64,000 bases of DNA from CAXBMB01 sp052078155 (GCA_052078155.1 JBQJBP010000002.1:434001-498000); one strand, 5' to 3'; positions 17,468 through 25,940 are shown, counted from the first letter of the stretch. Translations and numbers: made by a program. Notes: generated by a model not told the origin, from the letters alone.

Positions 17468-19255
17468 TTAGTAGACGCGGGCTTTTGGCGGGACGACTTC
17501 ACATTCGTCGGTCATGGTGTACATGTGGACCGGACGGTCGGCGTGCCGGATCTTGCCGTCTTCTTCGACATAGATCACAGAGTGCTTCATCCAGTTCTCA
17601 TCATCACGATCGGGGTAATCTTCACGGGCATGGGCGCCGCGGCTTTCCGGGCGGTTCAGAGCCGAAGCCATGGTGGCCACGGACTGGTGGATCAGGTTGT
17701 CGTACTCCAGAGTTTCCACCAGGTCCGAGTTCCAGATCATGGAGCGGTCGCTGACCGAGATGTCATCGTGGCGGCTCCAGAGTTCCTGCAGTTTGTCGAA
17801 GCCGACCTGCAGAGAGTCACCGGTGCGGAAGACCGCTGCGTGGCTCTGCATGACCTTCTGCATGTCCAGACGCTGGGTGGCGGTTTTGATCTCGCCTTTG
17901 GCGTGACGGGCTTTGTCCAGGCGGGCCAGGGCAAAGTCACCCGCGTCGGACTTCAGCGGCTTCTGGGTGGCGCCGGCTGTCAGCACTTCGGCGCAGCGCT
18001 TGCCAGCGGCGCGGCCAAAGACCACCAGATCCAGCAGGGAGTTGGAGCCCAGGCGGTTGGCGCCGTGCACGGAAACACAGGCGGCTTCACCAATGGCCAT
18101 CAGGCCGGGAACCACGGCATCGGGATCGCCGTTTTGCGGCATCACCACTTCACCGTGATAGTTGGTGGGAATGCCCCCCATGTTGTAGTGGCAGGTGGGA
18201 ATGACGGGGATCGGTTCTTTGGTCACATCCACCCCGGCGAAGATCTTGGCTGTTTCAGAGATGCCGGGCAGGCGTTCATGCAGCAGGGCCGGATCCAGAT
18301 GCTCCAGGTGCAGATGGATGTGGTCATTTTCACTGCCCACGCCCCGACCTTCGTTGATTTCGATGGTCATGGAGCGGGACACCACGTCGCGGCTGGCCAG
18401 ATCCTTGGCAGACGGCGCATAGCGTTCCATGAAGCGCTCGCCTTCGGAGTTGGTCAGATAACCGCCTTCCCCGCGGGAGCCTTCGGTGATCAGACAGCCG
18501 GACCCGTAAATGCCGGTGGGGTGGAACTGAACAAACTCCATGTCCTGCATGGGCAGCCCGGCCCGCAGCACCATGCCGCCGCCGTCACCGGTGCAGGTGT
18601 GGGCAGAGGTGGCGGAGAAGTAGGCCCGGCCATAGCCGCCGGTGGCCATGATGGTGCGCTGGCCGCGGAAGCGGTGGATCTTGCCGGTGTCCAGATCCCA
18701 GGCCATGACGCCCCGGCATTCGCCGTCTTCCATGATCAGATCAATGGCGAAGTACTCGATAAAGAACTCCGCATTGTTGCGCAGGGACTGCTGATAGAGG
18801 GTGTGCAGCATGGCGTGACCGGTCCGGTCAGCTGCCGCGCAGGTGCGCTGGGCCGTGCCTTCACCGAAGTTTGTGGTCATGCCGCCAAAGGGACGCTGGT
18901 AGATCTTGCCTTCTGCCGTTCGCGAGAAAGGCATGCCGTAGTGTTCCAGCTCCACAATGGCCGGAATGGCTTCCTTGACCATGTACTCGATGGCGTCCTG
19001 GTCGCCCAGCCAGTCCGACCCCTTGACGGTGTCGTACATGTGCCAGCGCCAGTTGTCGTCGCTCATGTTACCCAGGGCGGCGGACACGCCCCCCTGAGCG
19101 GCCACGGTGTGACTGCGCGTGGGGAAGACTTTTGAGATACAGGCCGTTTTCAGGCCGGACTGGGCCAGTTCCAGGGTGGCGCGCAACCCTGCGCCACCGG
19201 CGCCGACAACAATCACATCATAGGTGTGGTCGACAATTTCATAACTCGCGGGCAT
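17468..19255 (-). CDS. sdhA: Succinate dehydrogenase flavoprotein subunit
   Basis: SdhA oxidises succinate to fumarate with covalently bound FAD at the cytoplasmic face of complex II. Seen are the FAD-binding VVGAGGAGLRATLELA, SHTVAAQGGVSAALGN including the histidine that carries FAD, and HPTGIYGSGCLITEGSRGEG, and HGANRLGSNSLLDLVVFG. The length of 595 is standard. A 536-codon open frame on the opposite strand is a GC-codon shadow, not a gene. Confidence 0.99.
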   Translation of the reverse strand: MPASYEIVDHTYDVIVVGAGGAGLRATLELAQSGLKTACISKVFPTRSHTVAAQGGVSAALGNMSDDNWRWHMYDTVKGSDWLGDQDAIEYMVKEAIPAIVELEHYGMPFSRTAEGKIYQRPFGGMTTNFGEGTAQRTCAAADRTGHAMLHTLYQQSLRNNAEFFIEYFAIDLIMEDGECRGVMAWDLDTGKIHRFRGQRTIMATGGYGRAYFSATSAHTCTGDGGGMVLRAGLPMQDMEFVQFHPTGIYGSGCLITEGSRGEGGYLTNSEGERFMERYAPSAKDLASRDVVSRSMTIEINEGRGVGSENDHIHLHLEHLDPALLHERLPGISETAKIFAGVDVTKEPIPVIPTCHYNMGGIPTNYHGEVVMPQNGDPDAVVPGLMAIGEAACVSVHGANRLGSNSLLDLVVFGRAAGKRCAEVLTAGATQKPLKSDAGDFALARLDKARHAKGEIKTATQRLDMQKVMQSHAAVFRTGDSLQVGFDKLQELWSRHDDISVSDRSMIWNSDLVETLEYDNLIHQSVATMASALNRPESRGAHAREDYPDRDDENWMKHSVIYVEEDGKIRHADRPVHMYTMTDECEVVPPKARVY

Positions 19256-19341
19256 CGCTTTGGGCCTCTCGCGTTTGATGTAGCGGATCTGACCGTTGGC
19301 CCCGGGTGTTCGACAGGCCTGCGGAGATCATTGGAAAGCTG

Positions 19342-19716
19342 TTAGAAAAGAAGGGAGAGCACGGACAAGACAGCCGTCAGTCCCAGCACAATGCAGGCAC
19401 CCTGCACCAGCAGGATCAGCGCCAGTTTCGGACCATGGCTGTGGATGTAGTCTTCAATCACTTCTTTTAGCCCGGCGGCGGCATGATGAAAGGTCGCCAG
19501 GATCAGCAGGATCAGCAGACCAGCTGTAACCGGCTGGCTGGCCCAGGCCGTAAACGCGGCATGATCGGCGCCCACCAGGGACAGCAGGGAGATGACAAAC
19601 CAGAGGACCAGAGGCACCAGGGCCAGAGAGGAAAGGCGCATGGCCCACCACTGGGTCGTCCCGTCTTTTGCGGAACCCAGGTGACGAACCTGAGAAAGCG
19701 GAGTGCGCAAATTCAT
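19342..19716 (-). CDS. sdhD: Succinate dehydrogenase membrane anchor subunit
   Basis: A 124-residue membrane anchor with three hydrophobic helices. FHHAAAGLKEVIEDYIH matches the quinone/heme region of alphaproteobacterial SdhD. A ribosome-binding site (GGGAGGCAAC) precedes the ATG. That ATG overlaps the stop of sdhC by one base (TGATG), which indicates translational coupling. SdhC and SdhD together bind heme b and ubiquinone. Confidence 0.96.
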   Translation of the reverse strand: MNLRTPLSQVRHLGSAKDGTTQWWAMRLSSLALVPLVLWFVISLLSLVGADHAAFTAWASQPVTAGLLILLILATFHHAAAGLKEVIEDYIHSHGPKLALILLVQGACIVLGLTAVLSVLSLLF

Positions 19717-20111
19717 CAGTTGCCTCCCATCATGCTAAAGCCAATGACCCAGGCCAGTACTGTCAGCAGGGCCGTGCCTGCCAGGACAAGATAGGCGCTG
19801 CGGTAAACCGTCGGCAGTTCGAAGCCCAGTCCGGCGTCCCAGAACAGGTGCCGGATGCCAGCGCAAAGGTGATAGAAGAGGGCAACAGACCAGCCGAACA
19901 ACAACAGGAGCCCCAGAACGGAGCCCAGGAAGTTCTGCATGGCGTTGTAAGCCTCTGGACCTGATGCGGCTGCGACCAGCCAGGCAACCAAAAGCAAGGT
20001 GCCAGCGGCGAGGGCAACACCGGTGATGCGGTGAAGAATGGACAAGGCCGAGGTAATTTGCGGCTTGTAGACTTGCAAGTGCGGCGACAAAGGCCGGTTT
20101 TGGGTGGACAT
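19716..20111 (-). CDS. sdhC: Succinate dehydrogenase cytochrome b556 subunit
   Basis: A 131-residue anchor with three membrane helices. RPLSPHLQVYKPQITSALSI and HRITGVAL are family signatures, and HLCAGIRHLFWD contains the candidate heme-b histidine. It is the first gene of the operon, so the promoter should lie in 20112-20300. Together with sdhD it forms the quinone site of complex II. Confidence 0.97.
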   Translation of the reverse strand: MSTQNRPLSPHLQVYKPQITSALSILHRITGVALAAGTLLLVAWLVAAASGPEAYNAMQNFLGSVLGLLLLFGWSVALFYHLCAGIRHLFWDAGLGFELPTVYRSAYLVLAGTALLTVLAWVIGFSMMGGN

Positions 20112-20426
20112 CGAGGCCGTTCCCCTACTGGATATTTTTTGTGCGCTGCAGTTCTTTTGCTTACTGAAACGCTTTTTTTCGCGACACCGATGAACGTAGC
20201 ACAGAATGATAGCTGTATCGCGACCTTGGTTTTATGCGCTGCGACATTCAAATCATTGCAGGGGCATTTGGCAAGTGTAACTGAGGCCGATATTCCGGAA
20301 AATCGCCGTTACAGGCGGATAAAACCAACGAACAAACGGTTGATCATCAAAAATTATACAGATGAGTCTGTCTATTTATTCGAAACCCAACCTCACGGAT
20401 CAAATCACGACACAGGCTCTGAACGC
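20112..20426. promoter_or_regulatory. Upstream region of the sdh operon
   Basis: This is the only space in which transcription of sdhCDAB can start. The first 200 bp are clearly AT-richer than the neighbouring genes, but no promoter boxes could be assigned with confidence. Frames running through it are not gene-like. Confidence 0.4.
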
Positions 20427-20462
20427 ATGGCATTGTACATGGCATTGTACATGGCATTGTAA
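20427..20462. repeat. Three tandem copies of a 12-bp unit
   Basis: ATGGCATTGTAC occurs twice perfectly and a third time with the last base changed to A. The unit contains the near-palindromic GTACATGG junction. It lies upstream of the sdh operon. It may be a replication-slippage product or a multi-site operator. Confidence 0.9.
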
Positions 20463-20639
20463 GCAGAGCGAGCAAGCGCCCCAAACCCCGCTGTGCTTTC
20501 TGCCGGGATTAAAAGCAGCAGATCTGATGACGCCTCAAATCCCTGTCTGAAAGGCCCGAGACGGGAGCTCGGACAGGTTGGGTGTGTCGGGGTCACGGCT
20601 TCAATAGCCATGACGTCGAGAAAACCACCTGGGTTAAAA

Positions 20640-20708
20640 GCGTCTGGGCTTTCAGTGCCCGAGTTCACAGATAACAGGTTATCAGCGTCTGGGTTTTCAG
20701 CGCCTGGG
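20640..20708. repeat. 24-bp direct repeats flanking a 14-bp palindrome
   Basis: GCGTCTGGGCTTTCAGTGCC (20640 onward) recurs with three changes at 20685-20708, a 45-bp period. Between them lies the perfect palindrome GATAACAGGTTATC (20670-20683). The arrangement resembles a protein-binding or recombination site, but no known site was recognised. Confidence 0.7.
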
Positions 20709-20889
20709 CAGGCAGCCAAGGGATCACCGTCCTTCGCGCACCTTTCAGGTTGTTGAGGATCCCGAACTGGAAACTGGGCTCAACACAGCTGCTTAACCGG
20801 GAAAAATCGGTTTTTCAGAGGAAGATCTCCAGAATATCGCGTCGGTTGTTTCTCATACCTCCGTTATTGCTCAGAGGGTTAGCCGACAG

Positions 20890-20950
20890 TGTGCATAACC
20901 TTGTGAACAACTTGGGGGCCCTTTGTTGATTTCTCTGTCAGTTATCAACA
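20890..20950. promoter_or_regulatory. Cluster of DnaA-box-like 9-mers
   Basis: TGTGCATAA at 20890-20898 is the reverse complement of TTATGCACA, a match to the TTATNCACA DnaA-box consensus. TGTGAACAA (20902-20910) and TTATCAACA (20942-20950) are one-mismatch relatives. Three sites in 60 bp in non-coding DNA are suggestive of DnaA binding. No origin-specific neighbour genes (dnaA, hemE, parAB, gidA) are in the window, so calling it an origin would be premature. Confidence 0.4.
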
Positions 20951-21200
20951 AAAAAGCGCGTTTTGCCGACTTATCCCGCTTGGTGTTACGGAAAATTTAA
21001 GCAATGCTCTTAGGGCACACAAGAGCTGCCGAAGTTGCTCTTACCCCCTTGAAGTCACTCTTCTTTTTTGGACTCAAGCGGGACTCAGGACCCGCCTGAA
21101 TCTGGAAACAGGACAGGGTGATCCAAAGGGTGGTGTAAGGGAGTAACTTCGATTGGGGATAAGAAGGGAGCGTCAGTTCTCTTTTGTCCCACTCAGGTCA

Positions 21201-21487
21201 CGGACTTCGGTCCGGGATGCTGGGCGACGGCCGGATCTGAAGCCGCTTGCGGTCAGGGTCACCAGGTTTCTTTCCCAAGAAGCCGAAAGGTCGGGGCTGT
21301 TGAAGAGAGCCAGGACTGTTGCGGATACCGGATCTGCCTGAGGTTTTGCCGAAAGCGGATTGGAGGAAGCAAAGGGTCCAGGCCAGAAGGTAAGAGCCGG
21401 ATCTTCGGGTTCAGCTACTCACTTTCCCGCCGACGTCTCTTTGGCAGTGTCGCCCCTCTGGTTGGGGTTTTGGGGTCCTTCGGGATC
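21201..21487 (+). ncRNA. Candidate structured RNA with three C(UUCG)G hairpins
   Basis: Three hairpins close on a UUCG tetraloop when read on the plus strand: CGGACTTCGGTCCG (21201-21214), GGATCTTCGGGTTC (21399-21412) and GGTCCTTCGGGATC (21474-21487). The stems are 5 bp, the latter two with G-U pairs. C(UUCG)G loops are exceptionally stable in RNA, and their polarity argues for a plus-strand transcript. No known RNA (RNase P, tmRNA, 6S, SRP) was recognised and no promoter or terminator bounds are defined. Confidence 0.25.
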
Positions 21488-22244
21488 AGAAAATCTTCGC
21501 CGCTTTGGACTGAGGTCTGGTTTGTCGAGAGATGACCAGACGGTGAGAGGTCGGTTTTGGGCGTGTTCGCCAGGCACCCTGAACCCTGCAGCCCCAGAGG
21601 TTGCTGCCTTTCACGACAGTTTAAAGGACTTGAGTTGGCTCTTGAATGCGCGGATCCGCTGTGATCCATGAGGCGTCGGGTGCGCTTCCCCAAGGCGCAT
21701 TGCAAGTACCCGCGTAGGTAACGGCCCATAGATGGGTCGCCAAGGTAGGGGTTTTTGGTGTCCGGCAGGGTTCGCCTTGTCAGACAGAAACCAGGAACTG
21801 TCTCTTCCGGCTCTTTGAGGCGGAAGTCTGTTGGAAAGAGAAATCGCTGAGCGGCTTTTCCGTCTGACAGGTGACCTGGGTGACTTTTGGATCGCTTCCC
21901 TCGCTGGCCTTGCACCCGACGCCTCCGCTCTTTGCAGCAATCGGATTGCTGGATCGCAAGAGGCTGAGAAGGAAACCCGGTGACGTCTGCTGCAGGTGGA
22001 TGGAGACCGGAGAGTTTCCCGGGCAGAAAAACAGGACGGCAGAACCAGGCAGTTCTTGTCGGCACTGGAGTCGCATCGCTTCAACAGGTTTTGCTTTGTG
22101 AGACCGCCTGAAGTGTGAGTTTGCCTCTTTTCTAAGAGACCCGGTGGGGTCGACAGATCTCTGTGCTTTGTGCCCCAGGTTTGTCATTTTCACCCCCTGG
22201 ATCTTTGAAAAGACGCTTGCTTCAGTTTCTTTTGGGATCGCTCC

Positions 22245-22379
22245 ATGGCCCCCAAGAGAGCTCAAAATGACTCCGGGAAGCCGCCAGACTGCCCTGACAC
22301 AGACCTACTCGATTTTTGCACCGCAACGGCCCGTGATCTGGGCACCTGCAATCCCCGAACGGGAGGCTCCCTCTGTTAA
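22245..22379 (+). CDS. Possible 44-residue small protein
   Basis: An ATG-initiated frame encodes a 44-residue, cysteine-containing product (MAPKRAQNDSGKPPDC ... NPRTGGSLC). No family is recognised and codon use is only weakly coding-like. It lies just upstream of the long hairpin at 22406 and may be a leader or chance frame. Confidence 0.2.
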   Translation: MAPKRAQNDSGKPPDCPDTDLLDFCTATARDLGTCNPRTGGSLC

Positions 22380-22405
22380 CCAGAGGTGCGGGACCGAACA
22401 GCAAG

Positions 22406-22510
22406 GCAACGCGACGGCGGGAGGCCGGGGGGCTCCCGCCGCGCGGCGTTGTGCGTCTGCTGGAACTGCTGGCACGAACAAAGGTGGCGCCGTCAGACTT
22501 TTTTCTCTTT
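22406..22510 (+). terminator. Long GC-rich hairpin followed by a T-run
   Basis: CAACGC pairs with GCGTTG (22407-22412 with 22446-22451), and inside it CGGCGGGAG (22415-22423) pairs perfectly with CTCCCGCCG (22433-22441). Further on, GTCTG (22455-22459) and CAGAC (22494-22498) can pair just before TTTTTT (22499-22504). This could be the 3' end of a plus-strand transcript. The order hairpin then T-run resembles a structured RNA with an intrinsic terminator. Confidence 0.5.
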
Positions 22511-22562
22511 CTAACCTGTCCGGTTCAACTCAGCGAACAAGCTGGCGGAAGCCGCAGTCGAC

Positions 22563-22697
22563 GTGTTTGCTTATGCTCTGACCGGTATCGATGCTATGGC
22601 TTTCGCAGGGATCGTCGCTGTGCTTTTCACCCTGTTCCTTCCCGTAGTACGGGCCGCCCGCGACCCCATCAGATGGCTTCGCCGGGTCTGGCCTTAG
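22563..22697 (+). CDS. Possible small single-pass membrane protein
   Basis: The frame is open from a TAA at 22512 to the TAG at 22695. From GTG 22563 it would give 44 residues with a hydrophobic helix (MAFAGIVAVLFTLFLPVV) and a basic, tryptophan-containing tail (RDPIRWLRRVWP), the profile of a real small membrane protein. GC-rich third positions support coding. Weak points are the lack of a clear ribosome-binding site and an uncertain start; ATG at 22584 is another candidate. It overlaps the end of the TPP-enzyme gene by 4 bases, tail to tail. Confidence 0.35.
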   Translation: MFAYALTGIDAMAFAGIVAVLFTLFLPVVRAARDPIRWLRRVWP

Positions 22698-24313
22698 TCT
22701 TGCTCAAATAGAGACTGGTTGATCTCAATCAGGCAAGGGCCACCGCTGGCCAGGGCTGCCCTGATTTCCAGAGCCAGCGCTGCGGGGGAGTGGGGTCGGA
22801 ACGTTGACAGGCCATAAGCCTTGGCCAGCGCGATGAAGTCCGGGTTCTTCTGTTCCACAGCGTTGGGGCTGATCTGTTTGCGGACCATGTCGTCCCTGAT
22901 TTCACCCAGAGCATTGTTGTTCCAAAGCAAAACCACCACCGGCAGGTTCAGTTCGGCTGCCACGCCCAGGTCGTTCAGGCTGTATTGAAAACCGTAATCC
23001 CCGGCCAATGCGACGGTTGCTTTGCCAGGCTGCGCAAGGGCAGCGCCAATGGCAGCAGGCAAGGCATAGCCCAGCGTCCCGAAACCGGCCGGGTGCAACC
23101 AGCAGCGTGGTTGGGAAAAGGGCAGGGCCTCATTGGCGGCATAGGCCAGCTGGGTCATATCGCTGGCAATGACCGTGTCGTCAGGCACCGCCTGCCGGAT
23201 GATCTGCAGCACCTCTTCGTGCATCTTTCGTTGAGGGGGCTGAGTATCTGACAGGCGCTGACGCAGGCGGGCCACCTCGTCCCTGCTCTCCAGCCGCGGT
23301 TGCGGGGAAAGCGCGGTGACGTCGGCCAGCAAGGAGGTCAGGGTTTCCTGCGCATCCCCCAACAGAGGCAGGCTGGTGCCCTGTTGATCCACCAGTTTGT
23401 TGGGGTCCAGATCCACCCGGATCAGGGCGCTGGGCTCCAGACTTGCCAGCTTTTCACGCCAGATGTCTGTTTCGGCCAGTTCAGAGCCCACCACCAGAAC
23501 AGCATCGCTTTTCCCGATGTAATCCGCCAGAGCAGGTTGGGCCAGGTGGGCACCGAAAGACAGTGGATGGTGATCGGGCACCACACCTTTTGCGGCCAGT
23601 GTGGTGGCGATCGGTGCCCCCAGCAGCTCCGCCAGCTGCAGGGCTTGCGGTCCGGCATCAAGGCTGCCGCCACCCAGAATGATGAAGGGGCGCCGGGCGC
23701 GGGCCAGGCGGTGAGCGGTTTTCTCCAGGTCAGTGCGGGCCACCAGAGGGCGATGCGGCAAGGCGCGGGCACGCCAGTCGCCTGTTGCCGGCTGCGCCAG
23801 CACGTCGATGGGAATTTCGATGTAGGCGGGACGGGGCCGTTCTGACCGGAAGAGGGCAAAAGCCCGTGCCAGCAGGTCCAGAACGCCCTGGCTGGAGGTG
23901 GCTTGAGCGGCAAAGGCGGTAACACTGGCCGCCGCGGCGCGCTGGTCGATCATCTGATGCAGCCTACCCCGGTCCTGCTGCTGATCCGACAGCTCCAGGC
24001 AGCTGGCGATGACCAGCATTGGGATGGAATCGGAGTAGGCCTGCCCCAGAGGTGTCAGAATGTTGGTTACGCCGGGGCCGGTGATGGTGAAACAGGCAGC
24101 GGGCTTCCCGGTGACCCGGGCATAGCCGTCAGCCATGAAGCCGGCGCCTTGCTCATGACGGGGCAGCACGTGGGTCAGGGGGGCATGGGGCATGCCGCGG
24201 TAAAGTTCAACGTTGTGAACACCGGGTATGCCAAAGACCATCTCAATGCCGTAGTCGGCCAGAAGGCCAGGCAGAGTCTGCCCTACAGAAAGGCCCAAGG
24301 GTTCTGCTGTCAT
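22694..24313 (-). CDS. Thiamine-diphosphate enzyme, acetolactate synthase-like (AruI-like)
   Basis: A 539-residue ThDP-dependent enzyme with the three-domain layout of acetohydroxyacid synthase and 2-oxoacid decarboxylases. Motifs: MVFGIPGVHNVELYRG, the catalytic glutamate in PRHEQGAGFMADGYAR, ITGPGVTN, and the ThDP-binding AGDYGFQYSLNDLGVAAEL...LLWNNN. The N-terminal region resembles AruI, 5-guanidino-2-oxopentanoate decarboxylase of the arginine transaminase pathway, more than IlvB, and no small regulatory subunit is adjacent. The substrate remains uncertain because many stand-alone paralogues lack assigned roles. Confidence 0.85.
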   Translation of the reverse strand: MTAEPLGLSVGQTLPGLLADYGIEMVFGIPGVHNVELYRGMPHAPLTHVLPRHEQGAGFMADGYARVTGKPAACFTITGPGVTNILTPLGQAYSDSIPMLVIASCLELSDQQQDRGRLHQMIDQRAAAASVTAFAAQATSSQGVLDLLARAFALFRSERPRPAYIEIPIDVLAQPATGDWRARALPHRPLVARTDLEKTAHRLARARRPFIILGGGSLDAGPQALQLAELLGAPIATTLAAKGVVPDHHPLSFGAHLAQPALADYIGKSDAVLVVGSELAETDIWREKLASLEPSALIRVDLDPNKLVDQQGTSLPLLGDAQETLTSLLADVTALSPQPRLESRDEVARLRQRLSDTQPPQRKMHEEVLQIIRQAVPDDTVIASDMTQLAYAANEALPFSQPRCWLHPAGFGTLGYALPAAIGAALAQPGKATVALAGDYGFQYSLNDLGVAAELNLPVVVLLWNNNALGEIRDDMVRKQISPNAVEQKNPDFIALAKAYGLSTFRPHSPAALALEIRAALASGGPCLIEINQSLFEQD

Positions 24314-24652
24314 TTCTGCTCTGTCCCTGATCGTAAACGCTGGAGTGTTACCGGATTAATTCGACTCACGTCATGATAATGCTCAGAGCATGACGCTCTC
24401 TTCAACAGGATAGAAGAAGAGTGTCGGATTGTTTCCACGCGCATGGCGGTTCTGGCGGACTCGTCCCCGCTCTCGAGGTAAAGCTGTTCAGGGGAAATCG
24501 CAGAGCGCTTCCTCAAAGTAGGATGAAACCAGCAATTTCAGAGGGTCAGAAAATCAGCCGTCCTGGGAAGGGTGAGGTGGGGCGGTGCCTTGCCTTCCGG
24601 CACAGGCTGGCAATCGCTTGATCCAATGATCAAGCTCTGCACCGCCCCCAAC
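24314..24652. other. Intergenic region with degenerate repeat
   Basis: About 340 bp between the TPP enzyme start and the mesaconyl-CoA hydratase stop. Bases 24338-24420 (GGAG, ACTCACGTCATGATAATG, GAGCATGACGCTCTCTTCAA) resemble a decayed copy of the dispersed repeat. No gene seen. Confidence 0.45.
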
Positions 24653-25708
24653 TCAGACCTTTCGCGGCATGAGGACCGTATAGTCCAGATCCAGCACCAC
24701 GGAGGCTTCCGCCTTGCCGTCTGCGCCCTTGTCCGGAAAATCCGCGCAAGGCTGGTCTTTGGTGGCCAGGGTTCTCAGGCGCAGGGCCCCCAGATCCGAG
24801 CGTCCGGGCAGCGCCATTTTCTCCAGCACTTCTGTCCAGGAAAAGAGGGTGTGACCGGCAAAGGTCGGGTTGACGTGACGCCCGCCGTTGATGGCAGCAA
24901 GACGCACTGCATTCCCCAGGCCGTTGAATGACAGGGCCCGGGCCAGGGAAATGACGTGTCCGCCATAGACGATCCGGCGGCCAAAACGGTTGCTGTTGGC
25001 CGCCAGCTGGTCGAAATGCACCTTGGCGGTGTTCTGGTACAGCCGGGTGGCCATCTGATGTTCGGCTTCTTCCAGGGTCATGGCATCCACATGGTCGATG
25101 CGTTCGCCTGCTTCATAGTCATCCCACAGGTGCGGGCTGCCGGACAGGGTGCAGTCCCAGTCGGCAAAAGACAGGGTCTCCGGAACAATCAGACGGTCAG
25201 CAGGCACAGCCGAGGGCAATTCGGGCACTGTGGCTGTGGGCGCAGCGGCAGATGTATCGCGTTTGTTGACCATGACCCAGCGCACATAGTCCAGAACCAT
25301 CTCACCGCGCTGGTTGCTGCCGGTGGAGCGCACGTAGACCACGCCGGTCTTGCCGTTTGAGTTTTCTTTGAGACCGATTACCTGGCTTTTTGTTGAAAGG
25401 GTGTCGCCCGGATAGACCGGGACACCAAAGCGGCAGTCGGCATAGCCCAGGTTGGCAACGGCATTGAGCGAGACGTCAGGGACCGTTTTGCCAAAGACAA
25501 TATGGAAGGTCAGCAGATCATCCAGCGGGGCCTTCGGCAGACCAGCGGCACGGGCCACTTCGTCTGAAGACTGCAGGGCAAAGCGGGAACCGGTCAGGGC
25601 CATGTAAAGGGCCTGATCCCCCTGGGTTGCAGTACGGGGGGTGGCGTGGATCAGGTCCTGGCCAATGGAAAAGTCTTCGAAGAAGTTGCCTGGGTTTGTT
25701 TTGCTCAC
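24653..25708 (-). CDS. mch: Mesaconyl-CoA hydratase (MaoC-type dehydratase)
   Basis: This enzyme interconverts (2R,3S)-beta-methylmalyl-CoA and mesaconyl-CoA in the ethylmalonyl-CoA pathway for acetyl-CoA assimilation. Two hot-dog (MaoC) repeats are present in about 351 residues. NPGNFFEDF, HATPRTATQGDQALY, FHIVFGKTVPDVSLNAVANLGYA and YVRWVMVNKRD are signatures I associate with Mch. A GTG at 25732 is open, but relatives begin at SAKTNPGN, so GTG 25708 is the preferred start. The next gene upstream on the same strand encodes a malyl-CoA-type enzyme, which supports the pathway; a repeat element separates them. Confidence 0.9.
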   Translation of the reverse strand: MSKTNPGNFFEDFSIGQDLIHATPRTATQGDQALYMALTGSRFALQSSDEVARAAGLPKAPLDDLLTFHIVFGKTVPDVSLNAVANLGYADCRFGVPVYPGDTLSTKSQVIGLKENSNGKTGVVYVRSTGSNQRGEMVLDYVRWVMVNKRDTSAAAPTATVPELPSAVPADRLIVPETLSFADWDCTLSGSPHLWDDYEAGERIDHVDAMTLEEAEHQMATRLYQNTAKVHFDQLAANSNRFGRRIVYGGHVISLARALSFNGLGNAVRLAAINGGRHVNPTFAGHTLFSWTEVLEKMALPGRSDLGALRLRTLATKDQPCADFPDKGADGKAEASVVLDLDYTVLMPRKV

Positions 25709-25765
25709 GGAACGAATTCTTTTTTCTGTCACGGCCCGGCCAAAGCTGGGTCCTGTGAGGGACTG

Positions 25766-25900
25766 GAGTCAAATCGGTTTAAGTGGGCTCACTACGTGAT
25801 AACCCTTGAAGCGTAAATTTGCCTCTTTTCAGTATGCTAGAGGATGATTGACGGTTTGGTTTCAGGCGCAAAGCGCTTCAATCCAAACCGATCAAGCTCC
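25766..25900 (+). repeat. Full-length copy of the dispersed intergenic repeat (copy 4)
   Basis: 135 bp from GGAGTCAAATCGGTTTAAG to AAACCGATCAAGCTCC; the ends are imperfect inverted repeats of each other. An internal hairpin AAGCG-type stem (GCGCAAAGCGC) lies near the right end. It sits between mch and the malyl-CoA thioesterase-like gene. Confidence 0.85.
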
Positions 25901-25940
25901 AACTGCGGGAGGGAGTAAGGGCAACCAAGCCAGGATCTGA

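Larger units (their letters stand above)
20463..22511. other. Two-kilobase stretch with no recognisable gene
   Basis: Frames of up to 216 codons (such as minus 21415-22065) exist but are rich in Ser, Arg and Pro without domain-like patterns, and overlap in several frames. I read none as a gene. It contains the direct-repeat module at 20640, DnaA-box-like sites at 20890-20950, CUUCGG hairpins at 21201-21487, a degenerate repeat copy at about 22066-22138, a small frame at 22245 and a long hairpin at 22406. Confidence 0.65.

Noticed and set aside
17525..19135. 536-codon open frame on the plus strand
   Set aside because: It is fully antisense to sdhA, whose FAD and active-site motifs are unmistakable. 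Long antisense frames arise from GC-biased third positions.
21100..21620. RNase P RNA, tmRNA or 6S RNA in the non-coding zone
   Set aside because: I compared remembered conserved cores of these RNAs with the sequence and found no match.
21415..22265. Two overlapping minus-strand frames of 216 and 161 codons
   Set aside because: Both are Ser/Arg/Pro-rich, overlap in different frames, and contain no domain-like segments; they look like chance frames in non-coding DNA.
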